Shown one piece after another: positions 6,221-14,248 of a stretch of DNA of 15,150 nt; within the stretch, counting starts at the first letter, position 1; each line of letters starts with the position of its first letter. A program made the position numbers and the translations under genes. Source of the DNA: an uncultured Parabacteroides sp. (GTDB lineage Bacteria > Bacteroidota > Bacteroidia > Bacteroidales > Tannerellaceae); contig CALBYC010000026.1 in assembly GCA_937890135.1 (NCBI GenBank), positions 1-15,150 of the forward strand. The letters run 5' to 3'. The notes under the pieces are model-generated. The model was given only the letters and a program-made list of their open reading frames with translations. It had not been told where the DNA came from and made no database searches.

Positions 6221-7600
6221 ATGAAATACTGTTTATTGCTTATCGGATTGCTTTTCTCCATTTCAACCCGGTGTGCCGAACCTGAATATTTCCGTTTCCG
6301 TGTATATTTGAAAGACAAAGGCGATTGCGGGAATTTGTTGGCCACCCCGGAGTCCTTTTTGTCGGAAAGGGCGGTAGGACGACGTGCGAGGCAGCATCTG
6401 CTTATTGCCAAGAGCGACTTGCCTGTCTCGTCGAATTATAAAAAGAGCCTGTCGGCTACAGGCGCCCGCATCGTGACGGAGAGCAAATGGATGAACACCG
6501 TGGTGGTGGAAAGCGCAGATAGCTCCCTTGCATTTCGACTAAAGGAATTGCCGATGGTGGACTCGGTTTGCTATGTCTGGAAAGGCTTCAAGGCGGACAC
6601 GCAACCGGCAGACGAAAGCCGCACCCTTATCGCTGTGGATGAAGAGAAAGAAAAATCCTATTATGGACATGCAGACACACAGGTGAAAATGCTGAATGGC
6701 AAGAAGCTTCACCGGGCAGGCTTTAAAGGCTCGGGCGTTCAAATAGCTGTCATAGACGCAGGCTTTGCCAACGTGGACCGCATCGACGCTTTCCGTTCGG
6801 CAAAAATATTGGGTACATACGATGCTTCAGTTCCCGGCAGGTCTGTGTTTGAAGGAGATGAACATGGGACAAAGGTGTTTTCATGTTTGGCCGCGAACGC
6901 TCCCCATGTGATTGTCGGGACTGCGCCCGAAGCCTCCTATTGGTTGATAAAAAGTGAAGATACCCAAAGCGAATATCCGATAGAGGAGGACTACTGGGTG
7001 GCAGCTGTCGAGTTCGCAGACAGTGTGGGTGCGGATGTCGTCACTTCCTCATTGGGCTATTATTCGTATGATGATGCCTCCCTGAATTACGAGCCGGAAC
7101 AACTGGACGGCAAAAGCTCCCTTATCTCCCGGGCAGCAAGCAAAGCGGCAGCGAAAGGGCTGCTGGTATTTACAAGTGCCGGTAACGAAGGAGGTGCGTC
7201 GTGGCATAAAATAACTTTCCCGGCAGATGCTTTCGGTGCCGTCACCGTGGGCGCTGTGACGGAGAACAAATCCCCTTGTTCTTTTAGCTCTTGCGGATTT
7301 ACGGCGGACGGAAGGCTTAAACCGGATATCGTGTCCATGGGCGGTGGTTGTGCCGTGCTTGAGGCGGATGGAAAACTCTGTTTTGCCGATGGGACTTCTT
7401 TTTCCACGCCCATATTGGCAGGACTGGGGGCATGTTTATGGCAGGCTTTGCCTAAGCTGACGGCAGAAGAGATAAAAATGTTGATATTCCGTTATGCTTC
7501 GATGAATGACAAGCCGAATGCGTCCATGGGACGAGGCATACCGGATATGTACAAATCCTATAAGAAAGGAGGTAAACATGTTGCAGGACGAAACAGATAG
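6221..7600 (+). CDS. Secreted S8 family (subtilisin-like) serine peptidase
   Basis: A 459-residue protease. The ATG at 6221 is chosen because it leads straight into a signal peptide (MKYCLLLIGLLFSISTRCA, cleavage probably near residue 19). The alternative GTG at 6206 overlaps the inverted repeat arm. Residues ~20-130 look like the propeptide found in Bacteroidota subtilases (FLSERAVGRRARQHLL, SKWMNTVVVES). The catalytic domain has the full set of residues: Asp179 in AVIDAGF, His215 in DEHGTKVF, oxyanion Asn322 in SAGNEGG, and Ser393 in GTSFSTP. No C-terminal sorting domain follows; the protein stops soon after the last helix. It should act in the periplasm or outside the cell. The substrate is unknown. 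Its 3' end overlaps xseA by 23 bp, although the two functions are unrelated. Confidence 0.93.
   Translation: MKYCLLLIGLLFSISTRCAEPEYFRFRVYLKDKGDCGNLLATPESFLSERAVGRRARQHLLIAKSDLPVSSNYKKSLSATGARIVTESKWMNTVVVESADSSLAFRLKELPMVDSVCYVWKGFKADTQPADESRTLIAVDEEKEKSYYGHADTQVKMLNGKKLHRAGFKGSGVQIAVIDAGFANVDRIDAFRSAKILGTYDASVPGRSVFEGDEHGTKVFSCLAANAPHVIVGTAPEASYWLIKSEDTQSEYPIEEDYWVAAVEFADSVGADVVTSSLGYYSYDDASLNYEPEQLDGKSSLISRAASKAAAKGLLVFTSAGNEGGASWHKITFPADAFGAVTVGAVTENKSPCSFSSCGFTADGRLKPDIVSMGGGCAVLEADGKLCFADGTSFSTPILAGLGACLWQALPKLTAEEIKMLIFRYASMNDKPNASMGRGIPDMYKSYKKGGKHVAGRNR
7565..7573 (+). promoter_or_regulatory. Strong Shine-Dalgarno sequence for xseA, inside the protease gene
   Basis: AAAGGAGGT lies 4 nt before the ATG at 7578, and GGAGG ends 5 nt before it. 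Such a strong site is unusual in Bacteroidota, where most genes in this window have none. It decides the xseA start over an in-frame ATG at 7506 and suggests that translation restarts within the overlap. Confidence 0.8.
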
Positions 7601-8927
7601 GCGGACTTATTCGCTGCTTGAACTCACCACGCAAGTGCATGATGCCTTGTCTGATCGTTTCCCGGAAACCTATTGGGTCAGGGCTGAAACGAGCGATGTG
7701 CGGGTCAATGCCTCTTCCGGACATTGCTATCTGGAGTTCGTGGAGAAAAATCCCAAAACGAACGCATTGGTCGCAAAAGCGAAAGCCTCTATTTGGGCAA
7801 AGACATTCCGGATGTTGAAACCCTATTTTGAAATGGAAACAAACCAACCGTTCACTTCCGGCATTAAAGTATTGGTTCGCGTAACCGTTGAATTTCATGA
7901 ATTGTACGGATTTAGTTTAAACGTGGTGGATATCGACCCGACGTACACTTTGGGCGATATGGCAAGAAAACGTTTGGAGATCATAAACCAATTGAAGGAA
8001 GAAGGCGTTTTTACTCTTAATAAAGAACTTCCTTTTCCTACTTTGCCAAACCGGATAGCGGTTGTCACCTCTCCGACAGCTGCCGGCTATGAAGATTTCA
8101 TGAACCAATTGATGAATAATCCGGCGGGTTATCCGTTTTATGTCAAGCTGTTCCCGGCTTTGATGCAAGGAGAACGAACCGAAGCTTCCATTATCGAAGC
8201 GTTGGAAAATATAGACACCCATCGTGAATGTTTCGATGTCGTTGTGATGATTCGGGGCGGCGGGGCTACTTCGGACTTGAATAGTTTCGACTCTTATCTG
8301 TTGGCGGCAAACTGCGCCCAGTTCCCGTTGCCTCTCATAACGGGCATCGGCCATGAAAGAGATGACACCATCGTGGATTTGGTCGCGCACACAAGGCTTA
8401 AAACTCCGACAGCCGTGGCAGCCTTCCTAATCGGGTGCATGGACAAAGCAGCCACAGACCTGGGTGAACTGCAACATTCGTTGTGCGATGATGCACGGAA
8501 TATCTTACAGGAAAAGAAACGTTCCTTGCAAATGATCGCCACACGTTTCCCTTCTATGGTAACGGGAAGCATAGAGAAAAAACGTTCGGCCCTACAGTTT
8601 ATTTCCGGGAAATTGCCGGCAATTGCCGCAAACATGTCCGCACAACGACTAAACCAATTAGACTCTATTTTGCAACGTGTACGCATTTCTTGTGACAAGA
8701 AACTGGCAAAAGAGGCACGTTTCATCGAATTGCAAGAACAATTTATTCGCATGGCATCGCCGGAATACATATTAAGGCGAGGGTATAGCCTGACCTTGCA
8801 CGATGGCAAAATTGTAAAGTCGGCAATGAACTTAAAGGCTGGCGATTCAGTCTCTATTCGCTTCTCAGATGGAGAAGCCTCGGCTTTAATAAAGGAAGTG
8901 GAATATAATCCACCGAAAAATATCTAA
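7578..8927 (+). CDS. xseA: Exodeoxyribonuclease VII large subunit
   Basis: A 449-residue catalytic subunit of exonuclease VII, which degrades single-stranded DNA from both ends to oligonucleotides in the cytoplasm. Residues ~10-120 form the OB-fold DNA-binding domain (YSLLELTTQVHDALSDRF, WVRAETSDVRVNASSGHCYLEF split over the first strands). The nuclease core follows, with the expected residues by comparison with E. coli XseA: Asp173 in TSPTAAGYED, Arg226 in IRGGGATSDL, and His259 and Asp262 in GIGHERDDTIVDLVAH. Residues ~285-400 are the long helical region that binds XseB. The C-terminal part (ILRRGYSLTLHDGKIVKSA) is the usual beta tail. The start is set by the strong ribosome-binding site. 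xseB follows after 11 bp, giving the standard gene pair. Confidence 0.97.
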   Translation: MLQDETDRRTYSLLELTTQVHDALSDRFPETYWVRAETSDVRVNASSGHCYLEFVEKNPKTNALVAKAKASIWAKTFRMLKPYFEMETNQPFTSGIKVLVRVTVEFHELYGFSLNVVDIDPTYTLGDMARKRLEIINQLKEEGVFTLNKELPFPTLPNRIAVVTSPTAAGYEDFMNQLMNNPAGYPFYVKLFPALMQGERTEASIIEALENIDTHRECFDVVVMIRGGGATSDLNSFDSYLLAANCAQFPLPLITGIGHERDDTIVDLVAHTRLKTPTAVAAFLIGCMDKAATDLGELQHSLCDDARNILQEKKRSLQMIATRFPSMVTGSIEKKRSALQFISGKLPAIAANMSAQRLNQLDSILQRVRISCDKKLAKEARFIELQEQFIRMASPEYILRRGYSLTLHDGKIVKSAMNLKAGDSVSIRFSDGEASALIKEVEYNPPKNI

Positions 8928-8938
8928 ATCAAAAACAG

Positions 8939-9139
8939 ATGGCAAAGAAAACAGAATCATATCAAGAAGCGGTAGACAAGCTACGTTTGATAGTAAATGA
9001 AATAGAAAACGGCAATTTGGATGTCGATTTGCTTTCGGAAAAAGTCCGGGAAGCTACCCGTCTTATCAAGTTATGCAAGGAAAAATTGTATAAGGTGGAT
9101 GAAGAAGTAAAGAAAGTCTTGGAGGAATTGGACGCATGA
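8939..9139 (+). CDS. xseB: Exodeoxyribonuclease VII small subunit
   Basis: A 66-residue all-helical protein, at the short end of the family range. Several copies bind the coiled-coil arm of XseA and are needed for activity. The family pattern is visible: YQEAVDKLRLIVNEIENGNL, then LLSEKVREATRLIKLCKEKL, giving the two antiparallel helices with the conserved Cys. It sits 11 bp after xseA. Its stop overlaps the ispD start as ATGA (9136-9139), so ispD translation is probably coupled to it. Confidence 0.96.
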   Translation: MAKKTESYQEAVDKLRLIVNEIENGNLDVDLLSEKVREATRLIKLCKEKLYKVDEEVKKVLEELDA

Positions 9140-9825
9140 AGCCGTATGTGATTATTGTCGCTGGAGGGAAAGGTTTACGTATGGGGAGTGATTTGCCTAA
9201 ACAATTCATACCTGTGAAAGGCAGACCTTTATTGATGCATACCGTTGAGAAGTTTGGGGACTGGAATCCGAATGCGGAAATAGTCTTGGTGCTTCCCGCC
9301 GACCATCAGCCCTATTGGAAAATGCTGTGCAGGGAGATAGGTTGCCAGGTAGAACACCGGATTGTCACAGGAGGGGAAACCCGGTTTCACTCGGTTCGCA
9401 ATGGACTGGAAGCCATTCGGGGAGAAATAGAACAAGATGCGGAAAATGTTTTGATAGCGGTTCATGACGGGGTTCGTCCTTTTGTGTCGACAAAAGTGAT
9501 TACTGCTTGTTTTGAACAAGCGAGCATAAAAGGTGCGGTCGTTCCGGTCCTGCCAGTGGTCGACTCATTGCGTGAAGTAGATGCGCAAGGGAAAAGTAAA
9601 GCAGTAGACCGTTCCCGCTATTATGCCGTGCATACCCCTCAGGCATTTCGGGCAGATTTGTTATTGCGTGCATATTCCCAAGATTATTCCCCTTTGTTTA
9701 CAGATGATGCTTCCGTGGTGGAAGCGACGGGCGTTCCAGTAAGTACTGTACCATCCAATCCCGAAAACATCAAGATAACTACGCCGTTGGATTTGGTGAT
9801 AGCCAAAGCTCTTTTGGGCGAGTGA
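9136..9825 (+). CDS. ispD: 2-C-methyl-D-erythritol 4-phosphate cytidylyltransferase
   Basis: A 229-residue enzyme that joins MEP and CTP to give CDP-methylerythritol, the third step of the MEP route to isoprenoids. The nucleotide-binding loop is at residues 9-23 (AGGKGLRMGSDLPKQ, with Arg15 and Lys22 as the expected CTP-contacting residues). AVHDGVRPFV at 108-117 supplies Asp111 and Arg114. VPVVDSLREVD and the TDDASVVEA motif complete the active site. Length is normal for a single-domain IspD, and there is no IspF fusion. The start codon lies inside the xseB stop (4-bp overlap). An intergenic gap of 76 bp, without a terminator, separates it from argS. Confidence 0.96.
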   Translation: MKPYVIIVAGGKGLRMGSDLPKQFIPVKGRPLLMHTVEKFGDWNPNAEIVLVLPADHQPYWKMLCREIGCQVEHRIVTGGETRFHSVRNGLEAIRGEIEQDAENVLIAVHDGVRPFVSTKVITACFEQASIKGAVVPVLPVVDSLREVDAQGKSKAVDRSRYYAVHTPQAFRADLLLRAYSQDYSPLFTDDASVVEATGVPVSTVPSNPENIKITTPLDLVIAKALLGE

Positions 9826-9861
9826 TTGAAAAGTATGCAAGGTTATGTCGTGGAAAAGACG

Positions 9862-9869
9862 TACCTTTG
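9862..9869 (+). promoter_or_regulatory. Probable -7 box for argS
   Basis: TACCTTTG fits TAnnTTTG and lies 32 bp before the argS ATG at 9902, in the gap after ispD. No clear TTTG is seen at the -33 distance. Read-through from ispD is also possible because no terminator lies between them. Confidence 0.5.
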
Positions 9870-9901
9870 CGTAAAATAAAGATCAAATCAGTAATTAATA
9901 T

Positions 9902-11695
9902 ATGATTATAGAACAGCAAATAGCCGGATCCGTGATAGCCGGCATCAAAGAATTGTATGGTGCCGACGTGACTCCGGCGCAAGTGCAATTGCAGAAAACA
10001 AAGAAAGAGTTTAAAGGCCATTTGACGTTGGTCGTTTTCCCATTCTTGCGTATGTCCAAAAAGTCCCCGGAACAAACGGCTCAGGAGATTGGTGAATATT
10101 TGGTGAAAAACGAACCTGCGGTATCTCAATACAACGTAATCAAAGGCTTCTTGAATTTGACAGTCGCTTGCAGTTGCTGGATTGGTTTATTGAACAGCAT
10201 TCAAGCCGATAAAAACTATGGCATCGTCCCTATAACGGAAAATGCGCCATTGGTGATGATTGAATACTCTTCACCCAATACGAACAAGCCTTTGCATTTA
10301 GGACACGTCCGCAATAACCTGTTAGGCTATAGTTTGTCTAAGATCATGGAGGCCAACGGGAACAAAGTAATAAAAACAAACATTGTGAACGACCGTGGCA
10401 TTCATATTTGCAAATCGATGCTGGCTTGGCAGAAATGGGGAAATGGCGCGACTCCGGAATCAACAGGAAAGAAAGGAGACCATTTGATTGGTGATTTCTA
10501 CGTGTTGTTTAGCAATAAACTTAAAGAAGAGACGGCAGCATTGGAGGCGAAAGGCATGACCAAGGAGGAGGCAGAAGCCGCTTCCCCATTGATGCAAGAA
10601 GCCCGTGAAATGTTGCGAAAGTGGGAAGCCGGCGATAAAGAAGTGCGTGCCCTTTGGAAAATGATGAACGATTGGGTGTATGCCGGCTTTGATGAGACCT
10701 ATAAGATGCTGGGGGTCGATTTTGATAAGATTTATTACGAATCAAACACTTATCTGGAAGGAAAGAAAAAGGTATTGGAAGGTTTGGAGAAAGGCATCTT
10801 CTACCGCCGGGAAGATGGCTCTGTTTGGGCAGATTTGCGGAACGAAGGATTAGACGAGAAATTGTTGTTGCGGCAGGACGGAACTTCCGTATACATGACC
10901 CAGGATATCGGAACCGCCAAATTGCGCTTTGACGATTACCCTATCAACAAAATGATTTACGTCGTCGGAAACGAACAGAACTACCATTTCCAAGTGCTCT
11001 CTATCTTATTGGACAGATTAGGCTTTGACTTCGGCAAAGGATTGGTGCATTTTTCTTACGGCATGGTGGAACTGCCCGAAGGGAAAATGAAGAGCCGTGA
11101 GGGGACGGTTGTCGATGCCGACGACTTGATGGAAGAGATGATTCGTACAGCCCGTGAGATTTCACAGGAATTAGGGAAATTGGATGGCTTAAGCAAAGAG
11201 GAAGCAGAAGATATAGCCCGCATGGTCGGGTTAGGTTCTTTGAAATACTTCATCTTGAAAGTAGACCCGCGCAAGAACATGACCTTCAATCCGAAAGAAT
11301 CTATCGATTTCAATGGCAATACCGGTCCGTTCATCCAATACACGTATGCTCGTATTTGTTCCGTATTGCGCAAAGCAGACGAGCAAGGAATCGTTTTGCC
11401 AGATGCTTTGCCGACAGACTTTGAGATTTCAGAGAAAGAAGAAGGATTGATTCAAATGGTTGCGGATTTTGCCCAGGTGGTAAAAGAGGCAGGAGAAACA
11501 TACAGTCCGGCTTGTATTGCGAATTATACGTATGATTTGGTGAAAGAATACAACCAATTCTATCACGACTTTTCTATTCTTCGTGAAACGGATGAGAAGT
11601 TAAAGGAATTCCGCCTTGTCCTTTCCGCCAATGTCGCCAAAGTAGTAAAAGAGGGTATGGCTTTGTTGGGAATCGAAGTTCCTGAAAGAATGTAA
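9902..11695 (+). CDS. argS: Arginine--tRNA ligase
   Basis: A 597-residue class I aminoacyl-tRNA synthetase that charges tRNA-Arg in the cytoplasm using ATP. Residues ~1-95 are the ArgRS-specific N-terminal domain that contacts the tRNA D-loop. The HIGH signature appears as HLGH at 132-135, preceded by SSPNTNKP. The KMSKS-type loop appears as KMKSR at 395-399, in GKMKSREGTVVDADDL. Residues ~470-597 are the DALR anticodon-binding domain, ending in a typical VKEGMALLGIEVPERM. Nothing is missing and the length is normal. The gene has its own probable promoter and ends 47 bp before a strong terminator. Confidence 0.97.
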   Translation: MIIEQQIAGSVIAGIKELYGADVTPAQVQLQKTKKEFKGHLTLVVFPFLRMSKKSPEQTAQEIGEYLVKNEPAVSQYNVIKGFLNLTVACSCWIGLLNSIQADKNYGIVPITENAPLVMIEYSSPNTNKPLHLGHVRNNLLGYSLSKIMEANGNKVIKTNIVNDRGIHICKSMLAWQKWGNGATPESTGKKGDHLIGDFYVLFSNKLKEETAALEAKGMTKEEAEAASPLMQEAREMLRKWEAGDKEVRALWKMMNDWVYAGFDETYKMLGVDFDKIYYESNTYLEGKKKVLEGLEKGIFYRREDGSVWADLRNEGLDEKLLLRQDGTSVYMTQDIGTAKLRFDDYPINKMIYVVGNEQNYHFQVLSILLDRLGFDFGKGLVHFSYGMVELPEGKMKSREGTVVDADDLMEEMIRTAREISQELGKLDGLSKEEAEDIARMVGLGSLKYFILKVDPRKNMTFNPKESIDFNGNTGPFIQYTYARICSVLRKADEQGIVLPDALPTDFEISEKEEGLIQMVADFAQVVKEAGETYSPACIANYTYDLVKEYNQFYHDFSILRETDEKLKEFRLVLSANVAKVVKEGMALLGIEVPERM

Positions 11696-11742
11696 ACCAA
11701 GGATTGATATTCTGCGTATATTACATAAATTATATAAAGTAT

Positions 11743-11779
11743 GGGGATAATCGGAAGTCCGTTTCGATTATCCCCTTTT
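11743..11779 (+). terminator. Terminator between argS and the converging operon
   Basis: GGGGATAATCGGAA (11743-11756) pairs with TTTCGATTATCCCC (11762-11775) over 14 bp, with one G-U pair, around a 5-nt loop GTCCG. TTTT follows at 11776-11779, so it serves argS. The aminotransferase transcript converges on it from the other side, and the near-perfect stem could also stop that, although the U-run on that strand is poor. Confidence 0.88.
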
Positions 11780-11804
11780 ATCCATGATTGGCAGAAATGG
11801 TTTG

Positions 11805-12995
11805 TTATTTCAAATCGGCCAAAGCTTTTTTAATTCGGTTCATTGCCTCGACGATATTTTCATCGGAAGTGGCGTAACTCATGCGGATGCATTCAGGCGC
11901 ACCGAATGCACCACCTCCCACGCAAGCCACGTGAGCAACCTCCAATAAATACATTGCCAAGTCTGCTGCGTTATTTATCTTGCGGTCACCGGCAGATTTC
12001 CCAAAGTAAGAGCTGCATTTAGGGAAAAGATAGAAAGCTCCTTGCGGCATGTTGACTTCAAATCCCGGTATCTCTTTTGCCAGTTTTACAATCAAATCGC
12101 GACGGCGTTCAAACGCTTTGCGCATCTCTTCTACAGGAGCTTGCGTCCCCGTATATGCAGCTTCTGCCGCTTTCTGTGACACTGAGCATGGGCCGGAGGT
12201 ATATTGGCCTTGCAATTTGTTTACCGCTTTGACAATCCATTCCGGACCAGCGATGAAACCGATGCGCCAGCCAGTCATGGCATAAGCTTTGGATACGCCA
12301 TTTACGACGACAACACGGTCTTTAATTTCCGCAAACTGAGCGATACTTTGGTGCTTTCCTATATAATTGATGTGCTCGTAGATTTCATCGGCAATGATAT
12401 ATACCTGAGGATGTTTGGCAAGTACAGCAGCCAAACCTGCCAATTCTTCTACACTGTACACTGAACCTGTCGGGTTGGAAGGAGAGCAAAGGATCAACAA
12501 TTTGGTCTTTGGTGTGATGGCCGCTTCCAATTGAGAAGGCGTGATCTTGAAATCTTGTTCGATTCCGGCTGCAACGGTGACAGGTGTTCCATCGGCCAAT
12601 TTTACCATTTCGGGGTAGCTGACCCAATATGGGGCAGGGATGATAACTTCGTCTCCCGCATTTATTAACGCCATTATCGTGTTGCAGACAGATTGCTTGG
12701 CGCCGTTTGCACAAGAGATTTGAGCCGCAGTATAATCCAGCCCGTTTTCATTCTTCAACTTAGCGACAATCGCATTGCGAAGAGCGGGATAACCGGCAAC
12801 AGGAGAGTATCGCGAGTAATTCTCATCAATCGCTTTCTTGGCAGCTTCTTTGATATGATCCGGCGTGTTGAAATCCGGTTCGCCAACACTCAAGTTGATG
12901 ACATCTACACCTTGAGCTTTCAATTCATTGCTTTTCTGAGACATTGCCAACGTTTCAGACGGAGACAATCTGTTTAATCTTTCTGATAATTGCAT
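11805..12995 (-). CDS. Pyridoxal phosphate-dependent aminotransferase, aspartate aminotransferase class Ib type
   Basis: A 396-residue fold-type I aminotransferase, cytoplasmic, expected to interconvert aspartate/2-oxoglutarate and oxaloacetate/glutamate. The PLP lysine is Lys236 in VNGVSKAYAMTGWRIG. Other cofactor and substrate contacts are in place: Trp124 in APYWVSYP, Asn174 in SPSNPTG, Asp203 and Tyr206 in IADEIYEH, Arg244 in GWRIG, and Arg371 (alpha-carboxylate) in ECIRMSYA. The overall pattern matches the AspB/AatA class Ib group rather than E. coli AspC. Related enzymes may also take prephenate or aromatic substrates, so the exact substrate is not certain. It is the last gene of the minus-strand operon, 31 bp after ribBA. 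The shared terminator at 11743 lies beyond its 3' end. Confidence 0.93.
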   Translation of the reverse strand: MQLSERLNRLSPSETLAMSQKSNELKAQGVDVINLSVGEPDFNTPDHIKEAAKKAIDENYSRYSPVAGYPALRNAIVAKLKNENGLDYTAAQISCANGAKQSVCNTIMALINAGDEVIIPAPYWVSYPEMVKLADGTPVTVAAGIEQDFKITPSQLEAAITPKTKLLILCSPSNPTGSVYSVEELAGLAAVLAKHPQVYIIADEIYEHINYIGKHQSIAQFAEIKDRVVVVNGVSKAYAMTGWRIGFIAGPEWIVKAVNKLQGQYTSGPCSVSQKAAEAAYTGTQAPVEEMRKAFERRRDLIVKLAKEIPGFEVNMPQGAFYLFPKCSSYFGKSAGDRKINNAADLAMYLLEVAHVACVGGGAFGAPECIRMSYATSDENIVEAMNRIKKALADLK

Positions 12996-13026
12996 ATATA
13001 TTCCAGTTTAAAGTATAAAATCCTTT

Positions 13027-14241
13027 TTATTTGACATTATGCAGAATATGCCCCATTCGCTCTTTCTTCGTTTTTAAATAAAACTCGTTATAAGGATTAG
13101 GAGTAACTTCAATCGGGACGTTTTCAACCACGGACAGGCCGTAAGCTTCTAAGCCAACCCGTTTTACCGGGTTGTTGCTCATCAATCTCATTTTGGTAAT
13201 GCCGATATGTTGCAGAATTTCTGCTCCGACACCATAGTCCCGTTCATCCGCCTTGTGCCCAAGGCAAAGATTGGCGTCAATCGTGTCCATGCCGTTTTCT
13301 TGAAGTTTATACGCTTTCATCTTTTCCATCAGCCCGATGCCACGTCCTTCTTGGTTCAAGTAAATCAATGCGCCACGTCCTTCTTTTTCTATCATGCGTA
13401 ATGCTTCATGCAATTGTTCGCCGCAATCACAGCGCATCGAGCCGAAAATGTCTCCTGTTGCGCAAGACGAATGCACGCGGACCAATACCGGCTTGTCGCT
13501 CCGTATATCTCCTTTAATCAAAGCTATGTGTTCCAATCCGTTGCTTTTCTGGCGGAACGGGATAAGTCTGAAATGCCCATATTGTGTTGGCATATCCACT
13601 TCTTCGCCTTGTTCAACGATTGACTCTTCTTTCAGGCGATAAGCAATGAGGTCTGCTATGGATATTAACTTTAAGTCTTGTTCATCCGCAAATTTGCGTA
13701 GTTCGGGCAAGCGTGCCATGGTTCCGTCGTCACTCATGATTTCCATCAATGCCGCGGCTGGATATAACCCGGCAAGCCGGCACATGTCAATGGAAGCTTC
13801 GGTATGTCCGGCGCGTCGTAACACGCCCTTTTCTTGTGCGTAAAGCGGATTGATATGCCCAGGCCTGCCAAATGTTTCGGCAGTGGAATTAGGATCCGCC
13901 AATGCCAAGATGGTAGCGGCCCGGTCGGCTGCGGAAACACCGGTGGTGCAACCTTCCAGTTTGTCGATGGTTACAGTAAACGGAGTCCCTAATACAGACG
14001 TATTGTTGGAGACTTGATGAGGCAAATCCAGTTCCTCGCATCTCGAAGTAGTAATAGGTGCACAAAGGACGCCACGTGCATGCTTCAACATGAAATTGAT
14101 TTTTTCAGGCGTAACCTTCTCTGCTGCGATGATCAAGTCCCCTTCGTTTTCGCGGTCTTCGTCATCCACGATAACCACGAACTTCCCGGCACGGAAATCT
14201 TCGATGGCCTCTTCGATGGTGTTTAATTTGTATTCGCTCAT
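13027..14241 (-). CDS. ribBA: Bifunctional 3,4-dihydroxy-2-butanone-4-phosphate synthase / GTP cyclohydrolase II
   Basis: A 404-residue fusion that makes both riboflavin precursors. Residues ~1-205 are the RibB domain, which converts ribulose 5-phosphate to dihydroxybutanone phosphate. Its acidic metal site is at 27-35 (DEDRENEGD), and the GHTEA motif carries His146 and Glu148. Residues ~208-404 are the RibA domain, which opens GTP to diaminopyrimidine phosphate. Zn ligands are Cys260, Cys271 and Cys273 in SSCATGDIFGSMRCDCGEQ, and the KADERDYGVGA stretch carries Asp332 and Arg334. Both halves look active, unlike some bacterial fusions that have lost one activity. It begins only 7 bp after the stop of the LptF/G-type gene, so no FMN riboswitch can precede it directly. 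Control must come from the operon promoter outside the window. Confidence 0.97.
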   Translation of the reverse strand: MSEYKLNTIEEAIEDFRAGKFVVIVDDEDRENEGDLIIAAEKVTPEKINFMLKHARGVLCAPITTSRCEELDLPHQVSNNTSVLGTPFTVTIDKLEGCTTGVSAADRAATILALADPNSTAETFGRPGHINPLYAQEKGVLRRAGHTEASIDMCRLAGLYPAAALMEIMSDDGTMARLPELRKFADEQDLKLISIADLIAYRLKEESIVEQGEEVDMPTQYGHFRLIPFRQKSNGLEHIALIKGDIRSDKPVLVRVHSSCATGDIFGSMRCDCGEQLHEALRMIEKEGRGALIYLNQEGRGIGLMEKMKAYKLQENGMDTIDANLCLGHKADERDYGVGAEILQHIGITKMRLMSNNPVKRVGLEAYGLSVVENVPIEVTPNPYNEFYLKTKKERMGHILHNVK

Positions 14242-14248
14242 AGCTTCT

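Noticed and set aside
7506..7577. Upstream in-frame ATG for xseA
   Set aside because: It lies deep within the protease coding region, adds residues not found in XseA proteins, and lacks the strong ribosome-binding site seen at 7578.
14242..14248. FMN riboswitch before ribBA
   Set aside because: Only 7 bp separate the genes, far too short for the aptamer.
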